Shown: piece by piece, positions 32,021 to 33,284 of the stretch
How positions within the stretch are numbered: position 1 is the stretch's first letter
Layout: the number at the start of each line of letters is the position of its first letter
NCBI GenBank assembly: GCA_002938195.1
Contig: PTKX01000012.1
Location: forward strand, 1-33,284
Reading direction: 5' to 3'
From: Alphaproteobacteria bacterium MarineAlpha5_Bin7
GTDB taxonomy: Bacteria > Pseudomonadota > Alphaproteobacteria > HIMB59 > GCA-002718135
DNA: 33,284 nt
Position numbers and translations under genes: made by a program
The notes under the pieces: model-generated
The model's database searches: none
What the model saw: only the letters and a program-made list of their open reading frames with translations
Told to the model about the DNA's origin: nothing

Positions 32021-32494
32021 ATGGATTTATTTTTATCAAAATTTTCAAATAATATTGATAAAAAGGGTAGAGTTACTCTACCCTCATTATTTAGAAATGC
32101 CTTACCTAAAAACGATAGAAATGAAATTATATTATTTAAATCATTAAAGTTTTCTGCAATTGAAGGTTGCAGTAGTCAAAGAATAAATAACATAGCAAAA
32201 AAAATAAATGAATTGGATATTTTTTCAGATGATCAAGAAGATTTTGCAACTTCGATTTTTTCAGAAGTAATACCTACAAAGCTTGATAAAGAAGGAAGAT
32301 TTTTAATACCTGATAATTTAAAAAATCACGCTAATATTTTAAACGAAGCTACCTTCATTGGTCAGGGGCATTATTTTCAAATTTGGAATCCAAAGGGAGC
32401 TCTAGAGAGACAACAAAAATCTAGAGAAAGATTAGTTAAAGAAAAAAGAACTTTAGGTTCAATATTATCAAAACAGGAAAATAAAAATGACTGA
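32021..32494 (+). CDS. mraZ: Transcriptional regulator MraZ
   Basis: First gene of the division and cell-wall (dcw) cluster and a DNA-binding repressor of it. The 157-residue protein has two AbrB-like half-domains, each with the D-x-x-x-R signature: DKKGRVTLP near 13-21 and DKEGRFLIP near 91-99. The N-terminus MDLFLSKFSNNI is family-typical. An AAAGGG precedes the ATG by a few bases. The end overlaps rsmH by 8 bp. Four candidate binding boxes lie 20-54 bp upstream of its start. Confidence 0.95.
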   Translation: MDLFLSKFSNNIDKKGRVTLPSLFRNALPKNDRNEIILFKSLKFSAIEGCSSQRINNIAKKINELDIFSDDQEDFATSIFSEVIPTKLDKEGRFLIPDNLKNHANILNEATFIGQGHYFQIWNPKGALERQQKSRERLVKEKRTLGSILSKQENKND

Positions 32495-33284
32495 AGTCAA
32501 TACACATATACCTGTCATGCTAAACGAAATAAAAAAATTCATTCCTGATGAAAAAAAAATAAATATCATAGATGCTACTTTTGGCGGAGGAAGTTATTCT
32601 AAGGAGTTTCTAGAAAATTTTGAGGTTGAAAATTTAATAGCTATTGATAGAGATCCAATTACAAATATATTTGCACAAAGTTTAAAAAAAAGATTTAGTA
32701 ATTTTTCACTTGTTAATGATTGTTTCAGCAATATTGACAATATTGCAAATAAAACAATTAATAATAAAAAATTTGATATTATCATTTTTGATTTAGGACT
32801 TTCTTCGAATCAATTAGATAATCCCAATAGAGGGTTTTCATTTAAAGATGATGGACCTTTGGATATGAATATGGGAAATTCTAAAGTAATTGCTTCAGAT
32901 ATTATTAATAAATTTTCTGAAAAGAAACTCTCAGAAATTTTTTTCACACTTGGAGAAGAAAGATTTGCAAAAAAAATTGCAAGAAATATTATAAAAATAA
33001 GAAAAATAAAATTCATTAAAACTACAAAAGATTTATCCGATCTAATTCATGAAACTATCCCATCTTTTATAGCAAAAAAAAGTAAAATAAATCCTGCAAC
33101 CAAAACTTTTCAAGCTCTAAGAATATATGTAAATGATGAATTAAATGAACTGAAGATTGCTTTAAATAAATCAATCGAATTATTAAGTAATAATGGTAAA
33201 ATAATAGTAGTTTCTTTCCAAAGTCTTGAAGATAGAATTGTGAAAGATTTTTTTAACCACAATAGTGGTAAACGATGGCGTTCC
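32487..33284 (+). CDS. rsmH: 16S rRNA (cytosine(1402)-N(4))-methyltransferase RsmH, truncated by the window end
   Basis: Methylates N4 of C1402 in 16S rRNA using SAM. The first 266 residues are present and the frame stays open to the last base; roughly 30-50 C-terminal residues are missing only because the window ends. Seen: HIPVMLNEI at 7-15, the SAM site DATFGGGSYS and AIDRDP, FDLGLSSNQLDNPNRGFSF, and NPATKTFQALRIYVNDEL near the end, followed by VVSFQSLEDRIVK. The ATG overlaps the mraZ stop (8 bp), indicating coupled translation. The next dcw genes should follow beyond the window. Confidence 0.95.
   Translation, partial: MTEVNTHIPVMLNEIKKFIPDEKKINIIDATFGGGSYSKEFLENFEVENLIAIDRDPITNIFAQSLKKRFSNFSLVNDCFSNIDNIANKTINNKKFDIIIFDLGLSSNQLDNPNRGFSFKDDGPLDMNMGNSKVIASDIINKFSEKKLSEIFFTLGEERFAKKIARNIIKIRKIKFIKTTKDLSDLIHETIPSFIAKKSKINPATKTFQALRIYVNDELNELKIALNKSIELLSNNGKIIVVSFQSLEDRIVKDFFNHNSGKRWRS

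Noticed and set aside
31607-32048. Two minus-strand open frames across the rnpB region and mraZ start
   Set aside because: They lie opposite RNase P RNA, whose core sequences and P1 helix are unmistakable; the predicted peptides have no family features.

Overview
The window is very A+T-rich chromosomal DNA (clearly above 70 % A+T by eye) with almost no intergenic space. Gene content and gene order point to a streamlined, probably marine alphaproteobacterium. Supporting orders are carA divergent from yqeY-dnaG-rpoD, amidase-rnpB-mraZ-rsmH, and an alphaproteobacterial-type 41-residue bL36. A SAR11-like, HIMB59-like or AEGEAN-169-like lineage would fit, but I cannot resolve the clade from the sequence alone. 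No phage, IS element or CRISPR array is visible.

Layout. Positions 1-66 hold the 3' half of a tRNA, probably Val(GAC), without its 5' half. From 201 to 6028 lie a 2OG-Fe(II) oxygenase, a DUF2177 membrane protein, farnesyl diphosphate synthase (ispA), GMP reductase (guaC), a gamma-glutamyltransferase, bL36 (rpmJ, too short for ordinary ORF scans) and thioredoxin reductase. TrxB is the last gene of a six-gene minus-strand run: carA-carB-greA-ELM1-like protein-2OG oxygenase-trxB (12524 down to 5087). Divergent from carA is the macromolecular-synthesis operon yqeY-dnaG-rpoD, continuing into an MBL-fold hydrolase and an orphan 64-residue gene, then tRNA-Ile(CAU).

From 18313 to 23103 is a more accessory-looking stretch: a B12-binding-type radical SAM protein, a DUF6580 membrane protein, an SpsF-like cytidylyltransferase and a GH1 beta-glucosidase. 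After fructose-bisphosphate aldolase come the phospholipid-transport genes mlaA-mlaC, the repair genes uvrD and ligA, and bamD. The window ends with a peptidoglycan amidase, RNase P RNA, and the start of the division/cell-wall cluster (mraZ and a truncated rsmH).

How the genes work together. Most are housekeeping: pyrimidine/arginine precursor supply (carAB), purine salvage (guaC), isoprenoids (ispA), redox (trxB), replication and transcription initiation (dnaG, rpoD), glycolysis/gluconeogenesis (fba), outer-membrane maintenance (mlaAC, bamD) and DNA repair (uvrD, ligA). Regulatory signals I could read directly are a carAB promoter with a palindrome over its start site, a near-leaderless rpmJ promoter, rnpB and tRNA-Ile promoters, and four 10-bp-phased MraZ-type boxes upstream of mraZ. 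No gene-free stretch exceeds 300 bases. The least understood region is the radical SAM/DUF6580/cytidylyltransferase block after tRNA-Ile.
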